DNA of 64,000 bases from Halichoerus grypus (lineage: Eukaryota > Chordata > Mammalia > Carnivora > Phocidae): positions 51,230,628 to 51,294,627 of the forward strand of contig NC_135722.1 of assembly GCF_964656455.1 (NCBI RefSeq), in the 5' to 3' direction. The notes under the pieces are model-generated. The model was given only the letters and a program-made list of their open reading frames with translations. It searched no databases and was not told where the DNA came from. Position numbers and translations under genes: made by a program. This document shows positions 1 through 11,653 of this stretch, in pieces. How positions within the stretch are numbered: position 1 is the first letter of the stretch; the number at the start of each line of letters is the position of its first letter.

Positions 1-649
1 ACTATGATACTATAATAACAAGGACATAATAACAAGTGTTGCCAAGGAGGTGGAGAAATTGGAATTCTCATGCTGCTAGTGGGAATGCAAAGCGATGCAG
101 CTGATGTGGGAAATGATTTGGTGGTTCCTCAAAAGGTTAAGCAGAGAGATACCAGATGACCCAGTAATTCCACTCCTGAGACATAAACTTGAGAAATAAA
201 AACATGTGTCCACAGAAAAGCTTATATACAGATGTTCATAGCAATATTCATAATAGCCCCAAAGTAGAAACAATACAAATGTCTATCAACTAATAAATGG
301 ATAAATAAAACATATATCCACACAGTGGAATATTATTTGGCAAGAAAAAGGAGTGAACTACTGATATATGCTAGAACATGGATGATCCTTGAAAAAACAT
401 GTTGTCTGAAAGAAGCCAGTCAAAAACTGCATTTTGTATGATTTCATTTATATGAAAGGTCCAGACAAGGCAAATCTGTAGAGATATAAAGTAGGTTAGT
501 GGTTGATTAGGTCTGGGAGTGTGAATGGGGAGTTGGCAGATGAGCATGAGGTTTGTTTTTAAAGTGATGGAAATGATTTATAAAATAAGATGGTTGCACA
601 ACCTGTAAATATATGAACATTCGATTGTCCACCTAAAATGGATGCTGTA
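1..649 (+). mobile_element. L1 3' end (ancient L1M type)
   Basis: The text follows the 3' UTR of old mammalian L1: 'ACAAGTGTTGCCAAGGAGG', then 'GTGGGAATGCAAAGCGATG', 'AATGGATAAATAAAACATAT', 'TGATTTCATTTATATGAAAG', ending 'ACCTCAACAAAGCTTTT' and A-rich sequence. It continues off the left edge. The end was the target of the polyadenylated insert at 666-776. Confidence 0.85.
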
Positions 650-665
650 CCTCAACAAAGCTTTT

Positions 666-776
666 TTTTTTTTTTTTTTGCTGGGCAGCAAAGCAAGGTT
701 TATTGAGCGATTTATTGAGCGATAGCAAAAGTGATAGTACAAAGCTCCCAAGGAGGGAGGGGACCTGAAGGGGTTG
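666..776 (-). other. Retrotransposed polyadenylated RNA 3' end, unidentified (LTR-like)
   Basis: A 111-bp insert is bracketed by a perfect 16-bp TSD (CCTCAACAAAGCTTTT, 650-665 and 777-792). On the - strand it reads as about 97 nt of transcript ending in poly(A), so it is a 3' end copied by L1 machinery. The last part holds a tandem repeat TCGCTCAATAAA x2, that is two AATAAA signals 12 nt apart, about 24 nt before the tail. The layout (GGGAGCTTT, then a T-rich part, then CGCTCAATAAACCTTGC) resembles the R region of a class I endogenous retrovirus LTR, but I cannot name a family. An ordinary mRNA 3' UTR is the alternative. Confidence 0.7.
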
Positions 777-809
777 CCTCAACAAAGCTTTTAAAAAAAG
801 AAAATATCG

Positions 810-1004
810 GGGCACCTGGGTGGCTCAGTCGTTAAGTGTCTGCCTTCGGCTCAGGTCATGATCCCGGGGTCCTGGGATCAAGCCCCACATTGGGCTCCCT
901 GCTCCTTGGGAAGCCTGCTTCTTCCTCTCCAACTCCCCCTGCTTGTGTTCCCTCTCTCACTGTATCTCTCACTGTCAAATAAATAAAATCTTAAAAAAAA
1001 AAAG
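810..1004 (+). mobile_element. CanSINE (SINEC), full length
   Basis: Starts GGGCACCTGGGTGGCTCAGTCGTTAAG-type head, followed by CT-rich and AATAAA/poly(A) tail. A perfect 17-bp TSD (AAAAAAAGAAAATATCG) lies at 793-809 and 1005-1021. Young-looking. Confidence 0.95.
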
Positions 1005-1149
1005 AAAAAAAGAAAATATCGTTGACCTCAAGATGCTTAGAGTCTAGTTATGGAAATAGACTTAGAAACAAGTATAAAAACTAGTAAATATGACCTTGGA
1101 GATATATGTAAATTGCAAATTTCTTCAGAAGAGGATAGGAATCACTCCA

Positions 1150-1960
1150 CCTGAGGAGATCTAATAGACTCTAAGCATCTTGAGAGTGAGAGCTGTTATT
1201 TATCATTGTATCCCCAGTCTAAAACTTAGCATATGTTCATCTAACAGTTGTTGAATGGATGTGTGAATGAATAACAGTGGAGAATGTCTCATGGAGGAGG
1301 TGATATTTGAGCTACATCTTCAAGAGTGAATAGAGATGAACTAGACAGTGAAGGTGAGGAAAGAATTCTAGGGAGAGAAGATGGCACTGGCCAAAGCACT
1401 GAGCGATAAAAGGGAAGAGCATGTTAGAATGGTAGGTGGTTCAGTGTGGCTGGAGTAGTTGGTGGAGAGTGGTGAGATAAGTAGCTGGTTGGACCAGATT
1501 ATGAAGTACCTTGTGTGTCATACAAAGAAGTTCAGGCTTTAATCCGAAGGCAATAGAAAGTTATCAAAGTCTGTCTAAGTAGAGGGCTGGTGGGGTCAGT
1601 TTTGTATCTGAGAAAAATCACTGTGGCTGCTTTTATGTGTGGATCTGTTCTGGCAAGATTAGATTCAGGGAGATCACTTGGAGGTCATTGCAATAGTCTA
1701 GGAGAGAACAAGGGATAAAGTCTGAGGTGTGGCAATGAAAAATTCAAGGGAGATTCCATAGGTGGGTAGATATGATGAGCAGATGAACAGTACAGACTAT
1801 AAAGGCTTTAGGAGTTCATAGAAAGGATAGTTTTGCTCTGGAAGGGTTTCTGGAAGAGGTGGCATCTGGATTGGGTCCTAAAAGAATGGGTAGAAAGGTA
1901 TAGAGTACATGGGAGGTTGGAGGGCATGTAGGAAAAGGTGAGAGAGGAGGGCCAGGTGGG
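1150..1960. repeat. L2 LINE fragments, opposed
   Basis: 1150-1275 resembles the L2 3' end in sense ('TGTATCCCCAGT', 'TTGTTGAATGGATG'). About 1280-1960 resembles L2 in antisense ('GGAGGAGGTGATATTTGAGC', 'TTGCAATAGTCTAGGAGAGA'). Ancient and diverged. No gene is visible. Confidence 0.6.
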
Positions 1961-4369
1961 GAGGAAGCTAATCTGAGAAGTAGGAATTTGATGGGAAAGG
2001 AATTGAAGAACCAAAGAATGGTAGGTGCCCCTAAATTTGATAATTGTTGAATGGGAGAGAGGTCATTAAACTATTCCTTCTACTTTTAATATATTTGAAA
2101 ATTTACATTAGAAAGCTTCCCACCTCAACTGACCTAGAGGATGAGCTTGCCTTCCCAACTTGGCTGGCCTGGCTTTCTGGTGATGGTAGAGAGGTGGGGG
2201 TGACAGGAGACAGCAGCCACAGCTGTTGTTACCGCCAGCATCTCCTTTCACTTCCCTGCTCGAAGTGTGCTGTCGTATCAGGCCTTAAAGTTTGCCTAAG
2301 CAGATTCAACGTCTGCATGATTCCCAGCTGATTCATGAAGTCCTTTTTAAAAGTGAAGTGGTTGCACTTTGATTTATTGGCCTTGAATTGTTGGCAAGGC
2401 TACGGGGTTGAAGAAGAATGTGAATGAGAGGAGAATGGAGAGCTACAAATATGGAGAGCCTGTGAACCTTTGTACTTGTTATCCTAATCACCCAGCGGAC
2501 CAGAGCATCTGTCCCCACAGGATAGAGGAGGAAGCCAGCCTCGTGTGCTGTATTCCTACCAGGTCCAGGAGATAGCTAATCTCTCCTTTCTCTGTGCTTA
2601 CATAGCATTTTGTTAAAATGTCAGTGGTTATCCTGGTCATACTGTTTTATGGTTAATAGTCTGTTGTGTCCTGTCTCCTCCCCTCCCCTGCCCCCCACCA
2701 ACTGTGAATACCTCAAGGGCAAAGGTTGGGTTTATTCATCTCTAATTTTTATGAAAGAATGAAGTCTCTAGCTGCATGATTGATCAGTCTCTAACTTGGA
2801 AGGATCAGCTGGGACCTCTGAAATGCCAGTTTGCCCTGGTGGATGGGGTTCCAGAGTTTAGGGCCCTTTGCAGTTAGCAGGCACTTGAAGCCAGGACAAG
2901 AGGCCATCCCCTGCCTGATGGATATTTCTGATGCATGCCTATGGTACTCATGTAGTAAAGTTTCATTGATTTAATTTGGTAGCATCCTGTTAAATCACAC
3001 CTTACCACACTGAAGGCATTTTGTTTTTAGTTCTGTGGTAACTAAGGAAACTGTGGTAGTTCGGAAAGCCAGAGTATTACAGCTGACTCCAAAGCTCGGG
3101 AGTTAGACAGATTTGGTTGTGAATTATTACAGCATTTTAGCTTTAAAGGACCTCAAAAATCACCTAAGCCAACCCCGTCATTTTATATATGGGGAAATTG
3201 AGGCATAGAGGAAGTTCTCTGTTTATTGACATAGAGCAGTTAAATAGCTATGCTGGATTACTAGCTCTTCTCATCTGCTCTTCTCTTCAACTGCTCTTCT
3301 CTTTGCTGAGAAAGGTAGTCATTGCCCTAAAGCCATTTCTTGGGGTGAAAAGTGGGAATGAGATAAAACCCAAGGACCTAAGACATACCACATGGGGTAA
3401 GTTTTACTGGCTGTCTCACCCAGCATGGTTCTCATGTTGTTGGAAGCCTTTTGGGGATACGAGTATCTAAGTGTAGCAACAAAATAGTCTCCCTTTTCAC
3501 TTTCTTCTCTTATCATGTTTTATTTTCCTTCGTAACACTACCAGAATTTATTTCATATGTATAAATATATGTTTATTTACATGTTTATTATCTGTCTTCT
3601 TATTAGAAGTTAAGTTTTATAAGGGAATAGACTTTGTTTTATGCTTGTCTTGTGATTGAATGAACAAACAGATATTTATTGGGTACTTTCAAGATGCTAG
3701 GTACATGCTTCCCATGCCTTTGGTGTTTGCAGGTCAATGATATGTCTGTTTCTTTTTTTGGGGGGGGGGTGTGATTATTCATGAATGTATCTAAACCTAT
3801 CCTGAACACAGAATACACATTATTGTCAAGTGATTTTCTGATGACTTTATAGTGCTCATATGATTAGAGTGAGGCTACTTTTTATTGTGGATTTAGGCAG
3901 TGAGATTTAGTGTGAACTTAAACCTCATGCTGCTTGATCAGATAGGCCCAGGAGAGAAGAGACTCTTAGAAGCAGTAGAGCGAAGTAACTTGGCAGCTGG
4001 GGAGAGAACACTTGCTCCATAGCTGTGGGGAGACAGCAGGACCTAGGGCTGACTTATCCATTAGGCATAGTAGACAGGTGCCCAGGGACCCACAAAAGTG
4101 TCTTAGTTTCCTTTAAGAAGAAAAAAGTGAATACAGTCCAGCTTGGATTATACATCTTTATAGCAATGCAGTCATCCTTGCACAGAATCATCTCTGTATT
4201 GCTCCAATAGTGAGCACTATATTTAAAAATATATACGTATGTATGTTTTTTTTTTTAATGGAGAAAGGGGCCCACAAAGGCAGAAGTACCTGTGCCCCAT
4301 GAAAATCATAATGTGACTCTAGGAGGACTTTGTGACTAGTCATTGATTTGGTCATTTGAGGCCCTAAAC
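1961..4369. other. Mostly unassigned intronic sequence
   Basis: I see no gene. A short L2-like 3' piece (about 2590-2755), a diverged MIR-like piece (about 3130-3260, 'GGGGAAATTGAGGCATAGAG') and a G tract (3762-3770) are present. The short ORFs here have no recognisable homology or splice context. Confidence 0.5.
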
Positions 4370-4670
4370 ACTGTCTTTGATATCTCCCGTAAGTTCTGTG
4401 ACCCTTTCCCCATCACTCTTTGCAACTATGATCTTCAACGAGTCATTTCTTTCCTTTATATCTCATCTGTGCCTTTTGTAGAGTGGAAACACTTGTGCTC
4501 CCTGGGCTGAGTAAATTCATACTTTTGAATTATTTTATTTTTTATCTGTCTTCTCAAGGGCGAGAAATAAGTCTGTTCATCTGTGCATCCCCATACCTAG
4601 CCCCGGACCTGCACATTTAGAACAGGAGTACCTTACGTGAGAATTGAGTAAATGAATAAATGTATCAAAC
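4370..4670 (+). repeat. L2 LINE 3' fragment
   Basis: Resembles the L2 3' end, with a 'TTCTCAAGGGCGAGAAATAA...' segment and a final 'GAGTAAATGAATAAATGTAT'. Diverged. Confidence 0.5.
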
Positions 4671-4879
4671 TTCACAGATAGCTTTGAGGCCTTATTTATT
4701 TGTTTTCTTGTTTATGTACTTATTTATGGTATTATATACAGTTCTCCAACTATCTCTTGGTCTTTTCTGATGTTCTGTCAGCAAAGTTTATAGAGCTGTG
4801 AGGATACTCGAGAAAATGATGTGGGAAACAAGGGTATTGTACCATCTTAGAGAAGAGCCAATGTGAAGAATCAGGTGCA

Positions 4880-5310
4880 CATGGGGAATGAATGGTCTTA
4901 ACAAATGATGCTGAGACAACTAGTTAGCCACATGCAAAAGAATGAAGTTGATCCCTACCTCATACCATATACAAAAATTAACTCAGAATGGACCAATGAC
5001 CTAAATATAATAACTAAAACTATAAAATTTTTAGAAGAAAACATAGTCCTAAATCATGGCCAAATCATTATCGTTTCTTAGATATGACACCAAAAGCACA
5101 AGGAACTAAAGAAAAAAATAAATAAGTTGGACTTACCAAAATGAAAAACTTTGTGTTGCAAAGGACACCATCAAGAAAGTAAAGAGAACCCACAGAATGG
5201 GAGAAAATATTTGCAAGTCATATATCAGATAAGGGACTTTGTATCTGGAATATATAAAGAACTTTTATGACTCAACAATAAAAATGTAAATAATGCCATT
5301 AAAAAATGGA
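4880..5310 (+). mobile_element. L1 fragment (distal ORF2 / 3' region)
   Basis: Recognisable L1 text: 'CACATGCAAAAGAATGAAGT', 'GATATGACACCAAAAGCACA', 'GAATGGGAGAAAATATTTGC'. It ends near 5310 and gives way to 5'-UTR-like sequence of the next L1. No open frame. Confidence 0.85.
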
Positions 5311-6153
5311 CAAAAGTTTCTGATACGGCATGTAAGAAGCTTGGAAGTCACCACTTTGTCCTAACAACAAGTAAAAAGCCGAACAAACTGAAAAATCAAT
5401 AATTCTTATTGATAAAATCAATAATCTCTTCTCTCTTGTAAGAGAAGTGAGTTCATAAGGGCAAACTGCTGCCTGGAAAATTGGAGAGACCAATAGTTGA
5501 ATACAGAGAATCACAACTTACAGAGGCAGACGTCTGTGGGAACCAGTCCTGGAGTAGGGAAACCTGGGCTGTAATTGTTGATGAATTGCTGGAGGCTCAC
5601 TTTGGACAACTCTGAGAGTTAAAAGCTCCAGGGAGACTCAAGTCATTGAGGGCCCCCCCCCCCCCATTTTGTGAATTCTACCTCCTAGATATCCATTAGG
5701 TTCTTAAACTGAGTGTTGAGAAAAATCCCCTCATGCTTCTGGCGGGGGACAAAGGAACTGTGCAGAGCATTCTTAACAAGGTCTGCCATCAGGAGAAACT
5801 AGTTAGCCAGAGGCTAACTGACCCAGGGGAAGGGAAATACCCAACTCTAGCCAGCTCTGGGCTTCCATGTAGGAGAAGGGAAATGCCAAACTCCAGCGCA
5901 CTCAAGCCATCCTCTCCCACCTAAGAGGGGTGAGTGAAGAACTGAGAAGCACTTGTGAAGTTCATACTCCAGAGGCATAGGCTCACTAAAAGACTGAAAT
6001 TCAGTCATTGGACTATAGGATGTTTCCCCTCCCTCCACACCTTACTACCACATTAGTAAAGGCCTATTTATAGCAGTGCCTTTTACTGGGCGTATCCTGC
6101 CCAGCTATCAAGAAAAAATTATAAGACATACCAAAAGACAAAAAGCATAGTTT

Positions 6154-6293
6154 TTTGTTTTTTGTTTTTTTAAGTAGGCTCCCTGCCCAGCATGGAGCCC
6201 ATTGTGGGGCTTGAACTCACACGACCCTGTGATCAAGACCAGAGCTGAGATCAAGAGTTGGATGCTTAACTGACTGAGCCACCCAGATGCCCC
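6154..6293 (-). mobile_element. CanSINE, old short form
   Basis: Reverse-oriented copy ending 'GACTGAGCCACCCAGATGCCCC'-like (SINE head on - strand) with T/GT-rich tail at the left. TSD AAAAGCATAGTTT / AAAAGCACAGTTT with one mismatch. Diverged, inserted in L1. Confidence 0.85.
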
Positions 6294-6667
6294 AAAAGCA
6301 CAGTTTGAAAAGAAAAACCAAGCATCAGAATTAGACTCATATATGGCAGGGATGTTGGAATTATTAGACCAGGAATTTAAAACAACTATGATTAATATGT
6401 TTGTAGCTCTAATGGATAAAGTAGACAGCATGCAAGAACAAGAGAGATGGAAATTCTAAGAAACACTAGAGATCAAAAACACTGTAGCAGAAATGAAAAA
6501 TGCCTTTGATGGGCTTATCAGTAGATTGGACATGGCTGAGGAAAGAATCTCTGAACTTGAGGGTATCTCAGTAGGAACCTATAAAAGTGAAAAGTAAAGA
6601 GAAAAGACATTAGAAAAAAAACAATATCTAAGAACCATGGGACAACTACAAAAGTTGTGATATACAT

Positions 6668-7030
6668 TGCTATAGTCTGAATGTTTGTGTTCCCCCCAGA
6701 TTCATAGGTTGAAATTTTAATTCCTAATGTGATGGTATAAGATGGTGGAGCTTTTGGGAGGTGATTAGGTCATAAGGGCAGAGCCCTCATAATTGGGATT
6801 TGTGCCCTTATAAAAGAGGCCCCACAGAGCTCCCTAGCCCCTTCTACCATTTGAGGACATGGCAAAAAGATGGCCATCTATGAACCCAGAAGCCCTTACC
6901 AGACACAAAATCTGGTGCCATCATCCTGGACGTCCCACTCTCCAGAAATGTGAGAAATAAATATTTGTTGTTTATAAGCCACACCCAATCTATTGCATTT
7001 TGTAACAGCAGCCCAAACAGACTTAAGACA
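6668..7030 (+). mobile_element. MaLR solo LTR (MLT1 type)
   Basis: Starts TGCTATAGTCTGAATG and ends CAGACTTAAGACA, with internal 'GGGAGGTGATTAGGTCATAA', 'GAGAAATAAATATTTGTTG' and 'TATAAGCCACACCCAATCTA'. This is the ERVL-MaLR LTR pattern. There is no internal retroviral sequence, so it is a solo LTR, inserted in the old L1. Confidence 0.85.
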
Positions 7031-7397
7031 TTCACATCATGGGAATACCAGAAGAAGAAAAGAGAGAGAAACAGAAGAAATATTTGAAACAATAATGACT
7101 GAGAATTGCCCAAATTAATGTCAGACAGCAAACAACAGATCCAGGAAGCTCAGAAAATACCAAGCAAGATAAATGCCAAAACAAGAGTAATGAAACAGAA
7201 ACCTTCCATGCCAAAAAAACTACACCTAGACATATCATTTTTCAAACTAGAAAATCAAAAATAGAAAATCCTGAAGGAAACCAGAGGAAAAACCACCTTA
7301 CCTACAGAGAAGCAAAGATAAGAATTATATCCAAGTTTTCCTCAGAAACCGTGCAATCAAGAAGAGGTAGAATGAAATGTTTAAAGTGTTGAGAAAA

Positions 7398-7576
7398 GGG
7401 GCGCCTGAGTGACTCAGTCAAAGTGTCTGACTCTTGATTTCAGCTCAAGTGATGATCTCAGGCTCATGAGGTTGAGCCCCATGTTAGGCTCCGTGCTAGG
7501 CACGGTGCTTGCTTAAGATTCTCTCTCTCCCTCTGTCGCCCCCACCATGCCTGCTCATGCTGTCTCTCTTTAAAAA
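7398..7576 (+). mobile_element. CanSINE
   Basis: Starts GGGGCGCCTGAGTGACTCAG and ends TCTCTTTAAAAAAAAG. TSD AAAGTGTTGAGAAAA / AAAGTTGAGAAAAA is imperfect. Older subfamily ('CTCTTGATTTCAGCTC'). Confidence 0.9.
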
Positions 7577-7799
7577 AAAGTTGAGAAAAAACTCCATCAG
7601 CCTAGAATTCTTTACCCTTCAAGAGAGAAGGAGAAGTAAAGACAAGCAAAAATGAGAGAATTTGTTCCCAGTAGACCTGCCTTGCGAGGAATGTTAAAAG
7701 AAGTTCTTTAGAGAGAAGGAAAATGATAGAGGTCAGAAGCTCAGATTTACGTAAAGGAAGGAAGTATCAGAAAAGGAATAAGTGAAGATAGAATAGAAA

Positions 7800-8200
7800 T
7801 ATTTATTTTACTTATTTTTTTATGAATGATTGTAAATTTTGTATTAATTTCAGTTTTCATGTGTTCATTGCTAATATATAGAAGTGTATTTTTTGAGTGT
7901 GTTTATTTTGTATTCTCCCATATTGCTGAACTCTCTTATTCTAGGATTTTTTTCTTTTTGTAGATTCTTTGGGATTTTCTACATAGGACATCATGTCATC
8001 TGCAAATAGGGGCAGTTTTATTTCTTTCCAATTTGTGTGCCTTTTATCTCCTTTTATTGCCTTATCATGCTGGCTAAAAACTTCAGTGTTATGTTGAATA
8101 GTAGTGGTGAGGGTAGACATGCTGACATTGTTTCTGATCTTAATGGAAAAGTATTTTGTCTTTCACCATTGAATATAATGTAAGCTATAGTATTTTTGTA
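7800..8200 (-). mobile_element. L1 ORF2 fragment in reverse orientation
   Basis: Text such as 'ATTCTTTGGGATTTTCTACA', 'CATCATGTCATCTGCAAATA' and 'TTATGTTGAATAGTAGTGGT' is the antisense of L1 ORF2 reverse-transcriptase coding sequence. It sits between the ORF1-like and ORF2 parts of the + strand L1, so it is a nested or rearranged piece. Confidence 0.8.
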
Positions 8201-8584
8201 GATGCTCCTTTTTTTTTTTACTTTTAATTGATCTAGCATAGCAGTTTTTCAGAATAATTATACAACACTGCATTTGATTATGTATGCATTTATGTGTCTA
8301 TATATGTGTGTGCGTGTATAGATATGCTTATGAAAGAGTTAAATGAATGACAGCAATGAAACAAAGGGTGGGAGGGAGGAATTAGGATTATTTTGTTATA
8401 AGGTACTCACATTACCCATGAAGTGGTATAGTATTATTTGAAAGTGGACTTCATTAGTTGTAAATGTATACTGCAAACTCTAGGGCAACCATTAAAACAA
8501 ATAAAAACAGATATAAGTGATAAGCTGAGAAAGGGGAGAAAATATAATCATATAAAATTCTCAATTAAAATCACAAAAGCTTGG

Positions 8585-8714
8585 GGGTGTCTGGGTGGCT
8601 GTCGGTTGAGCTTCCAACTCTTGATTTCAGCTCAGGTCTTGATCTCAGGGTTGTGAGTTCAAGTCCCATGTTGGACTCCACCCTGGGCATGGAGCCTACT
8701 TTAAAAAAGAAAAA
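8585..8714 (+). mobile_element. CanSINE, old short form
   Basis: Head 'GTGTCTGGGTGGCT', ends 'GGAGCCTACTTTAAAAAAG' without the CT-rich/AATAAA part. A perfect 16-bp TSD (AATCACAAAAGCTTGG) lies at 8569-8584 and 8715-8730. Confidence 0.92.
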
Positions 8715-9026
8715 AATCACAAAAGCTTGGAAGAAAAAAACAGGAGCCAAGAACAAGGACAACAAACAGAAAATATTAACAGATATAGTGGATATTAATC
8801 CAACTATATCAGTAGTTACTTTGAACATCAGTGGTCTAAATGCACCAATTAAAAGATGCTCAGAGTGGATAAAAAAACAAGATCCACTGTATGTTGCCTA
8901 TAAGAAACTCATTTTCAGTAAAAGGACACATATAAATTAGAAGTAAATGAATGGAGAAAGATATACCATACTAATATTAATCAAAAGAAAGCAAGACTAG
9001 CTGTATTTCAGAAAGAGCAGACTTCA

Positions 9027-9227
9027 AAGATTTATTTATTTATTTTAGAGAGAGCACGAGCATGCGAGTGGGTGGGGGAGCGGGAGGGGCAAAGGGAGAG
9101 GGAGAAAATCTTAAGCAGACTCCCCACTGAGTGTGCAGCCTGATGCAGGGCTCGATCTCATGACCCTGAGATCATTACCTGAGCCAAAATGAAGAGTTGA
9201 GTGCTTAACTGAGCCACCCATGCATCC
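9027..9227 (-). mobile_element. CanSINE
   Basis: Left end is T-rich/'TTATTTATTTATTTTAGAGAG', right end 'ACTGAGCCACCCATGCATCC'. TSD CAGAAAGAGCAGACTTCA / CAGAAAGAGCAGATTTCA (one mismatch). It interrupts the L1 endonuclease region. Confidence 0.93.
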
Positions 9228-9900
9228 CAGAAAGAGCAGATTTCAGAGAAGGAAAGTTATTAGGGATCAAGGGGGGCATTATGTAGTAATGAAAGAGTCA
9301 GGCCTTCAAGAAGACATAACAATCCGTAATATGTATGTGCCTAACACAAGGGTGTCAAAATATGTGAGGCAAAAACTGATAGAATTGCAAAGAGAAATAG
9401 ACAAATCCACTTTTCTAGTTGGAGAGTTAAACATTCCTGTGTCAGAAGTGAACAGATTCAGCAGGCAGAAAGTCAGTAAAGACATAGCTGAATTCAGTAA
9501 CACCGTCAATCAACTGGATATAATGGACATCTATAGACTGCTTCATCTGACAACAGCAGAATAGAGACATTCTCAAGTTTACATGGAACATTCACCAAGA
9601 TAGACCACAAAGTGGGCCATAAAACACAACAAATTTAAAAGAATAGGAATCATACATTGTCCCCTGTCAGAGCATAATGGAATTCAGCTAGAAATCAGTA
9701 ACAGAATGACAGCTAGAAAATCCATAAATACTTGAAGATCAAGCAACATACTTCTAAATATGGATCAAAGAAGAAATCTCAAGAGAAATTTAAATACATT
9801 TGAACTAAATGAAAATGAAAATACAACTTACCAAAATTTGTGGGATGCAGCAAAAACCATGCTTAGAGGGAAGAGAGGAAAGATCTAAAATCAATCACCT

Positions 9901-10430
9901 GGGCTGGGGCCTGAGCCTGCCAAGTTAGACTGTCCCAGGGCAGTGTTGGTAGGTGGAGGTGACAGACCTCCGCTGGCCCCAGTGATGATGGCTGTGTTTC
10001 ATGATGAGGTGGAGATTGAGGACTTCCAATATGATGAAGACTTGGAGACATTTATACCCCTTCCCGTGTGGGGATAGCTTGTGCATCACCAAGGAAGATT
10101 AGGAGAATGAGGAAGACATGGCAATGTGTCCTAGCTGCTTTCTCATTATAAAAGTCATTTATGACAAGGATCAGTTTGTATGTGGACAAACAGTCCCAAC
10201 TGCTTCCACCCACAGAGAATTAGTTAAATGCTGAAGAAGACTTTAGGAATCCAAATCTTAAACATTTGGGAATGAGCCAAGCTGGAAAAATCAAATGCAA
10301 GTTACTGGTTTCTTTGAGAGGACCACCATTCTGTAGTTGGCTCTTCTGTTAGAGTGTGGATCCTTGCCATTGGCTGCTGAGTTCATCTCCAATTAAAGAA
10401 GCAAGTCCACGACATGAAAAAATAAGAAAA
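9901..10430 (+). pseudogene. DPH3P: DPH3 processed pseudogene
   Basis: This is an intronless copy of DPH3, the small CSL-type zinc-binding protein of diphthamide synthesis. The coding-like part runs from ATG at 9988 to TGA at 10232-10234. It begins [18 protein letters not shown]; the end [19 protein letters not shown] is also diagnostic, as is the zinc motif CPSC near 10117-10131. It is dead: two bases are missing around 10048-10065 (frameshift just before the first zinc ligands) and a TAG stop replaces Leu at about 10098. Some 87 bp of 5' UTR and about 190 bp of 3' UTR are present, ending in an A-rich tail. A perfect 15-bp TSD (TAAAATCAATCACCT, 9886-9900 and 10431-10445) brackets it. The target was the ORF2 part of an older + strand L1, which resumes directly after the second TSD copy. 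Confidence 0.95.
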
Positions 10431-10974
10431 TAAAATCAATCACCTAAGGATCCACCTTTGGAAACTAGAAAAAGAGCAAATTAAAACCTGATTAAGCAGA
10501 AGAAAAGAAATAATGAAAAACAGCAGAAATCAATGAATTAAAAGTAAGAAATCAGTAAAGAATCAAAATCAAAATCTGATCCTTTGAAAGATTGATAAAA
10601 CTGGTAGGTCTGTAGCCAGGCTAACTAAGAAAAAAAGAGGACACAAATTACTAATATTATAAGTGAAAGAGGGGACATCAGTGTCTCTCATGAACATCAA
10701 TGTAAAAATCATCAGTAAAATATTAACAAATTGAATCTGACAGTGTAGATCATACAAAGAATCATACACCATGACCCCAGGTATGTAAGTTGGTTCAACA
10801 TTTGAAAGTCAGTTACTGTATTCCATCACATCGATAGGTTAAAGAAGAAAAATTTACATAAATGTATGAATAGATACAGAAAAGCTTTTGACAAAATCCC
10901 ATACCCATTTAAGATAAAAATTCTCAGAAAACTAGGAAGAGAGAGGAACTTCCTCAACATGATAAAGAATATCT

Positions 10975-11148
10975 GCAGGGATGCCTGGGTGGCTCAGTCG
11001 GTTAAGCATCTGCCTCCAGCTCAGGTCATCATCCCGGGGTCCTGGGACCGAGTCCTGTGTTGGGCTCCCTGCTCGGCATGCTTCTCCTTCTCACTCTGTG
11101 CGCACACTTGCTCTCTCTCTCTCTCTCAAATAAAATCTTAAAAAAAAA
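10975..11148 (+). mobile_element. CanSINE
   Basis: Head 'GATGCCTGGGTGGCTCAGTC', (CT)n, poly(A). TSD AAAGAATATCT at 10964-10974 and 11149-11159. Inserted in L1 ORF2. Confidence 0.93.
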
Positions 11149-11653
11149 AAAGAATATCTATAAAAAATTACAGATAACATCATCCTTGATGGTGAGAAGT
11201 TTGAAGCTTTCCCACTAGGCTTAGGAACAAGGTAAGGACATCCCCTCTCACCATGCTTTTCAACATCATACTGTGGAAGTCCTAATTAATGTAATGAGAA
11301 AAGAGTAAAATGTATACAGATTTGGAAGGAAGAAATAAAAACATCTTTATTCGTAGATGACATAATTGTCTATGTAGAAAATCCAAAGAATCAACAGAAA
11401 AACTCGAACTACTGTTTGATTGTAGCAAGGTTTCAGGATAATGTAAATCTAACAAGGTTAATATAAAAAAGCCAGTTGCATCTTATCTATCAGCAATGAA
11501 CAAGTGGAATTTGAAATTAAAAACACAATACCATTTATTTTAGCTCCATAGAAGTGACATACAAGCATAAATACTAATAAAAATCTAGCAAAATTTTATA
11601 AGATCTATATGAGGAAAACCATAAAGCTCTGATCAAAATATTAAAGAAGAACT

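Larger units (their letters stand above)
5311..7797 (+). mobile_element. Old L1: 5' part and ORF1-like region (HAL1/L1M type)
   Basis: About 6300-6660 and 7031-7797 carry degraded ORF1-like text ('CAGAAGAAATATTTGAAACA', 'GCAAAGATAAGAATTATATC', 'TGTTAAAAGAAGTTCTTTAG'). About 5311-6110 is probably its 5' UTR (less certain) and contains a C tract at 5653-5665. It is interrupted by a CanSINE (6154-6293), a MaLR LTR (6668-7030) and a CanSINE (7398-7576). The ORF2 part follows from about 8230. Confidence 0.75.

Noticed and set aside
9220..9564. 114-codon ORF with a conserved-looking protein
   Set aside because: It is a surviving stretch of an old L1 ORF2 endonuclease region, cut off by stops and joined to SINE sequence. 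Annotated as L1, not as a gene.
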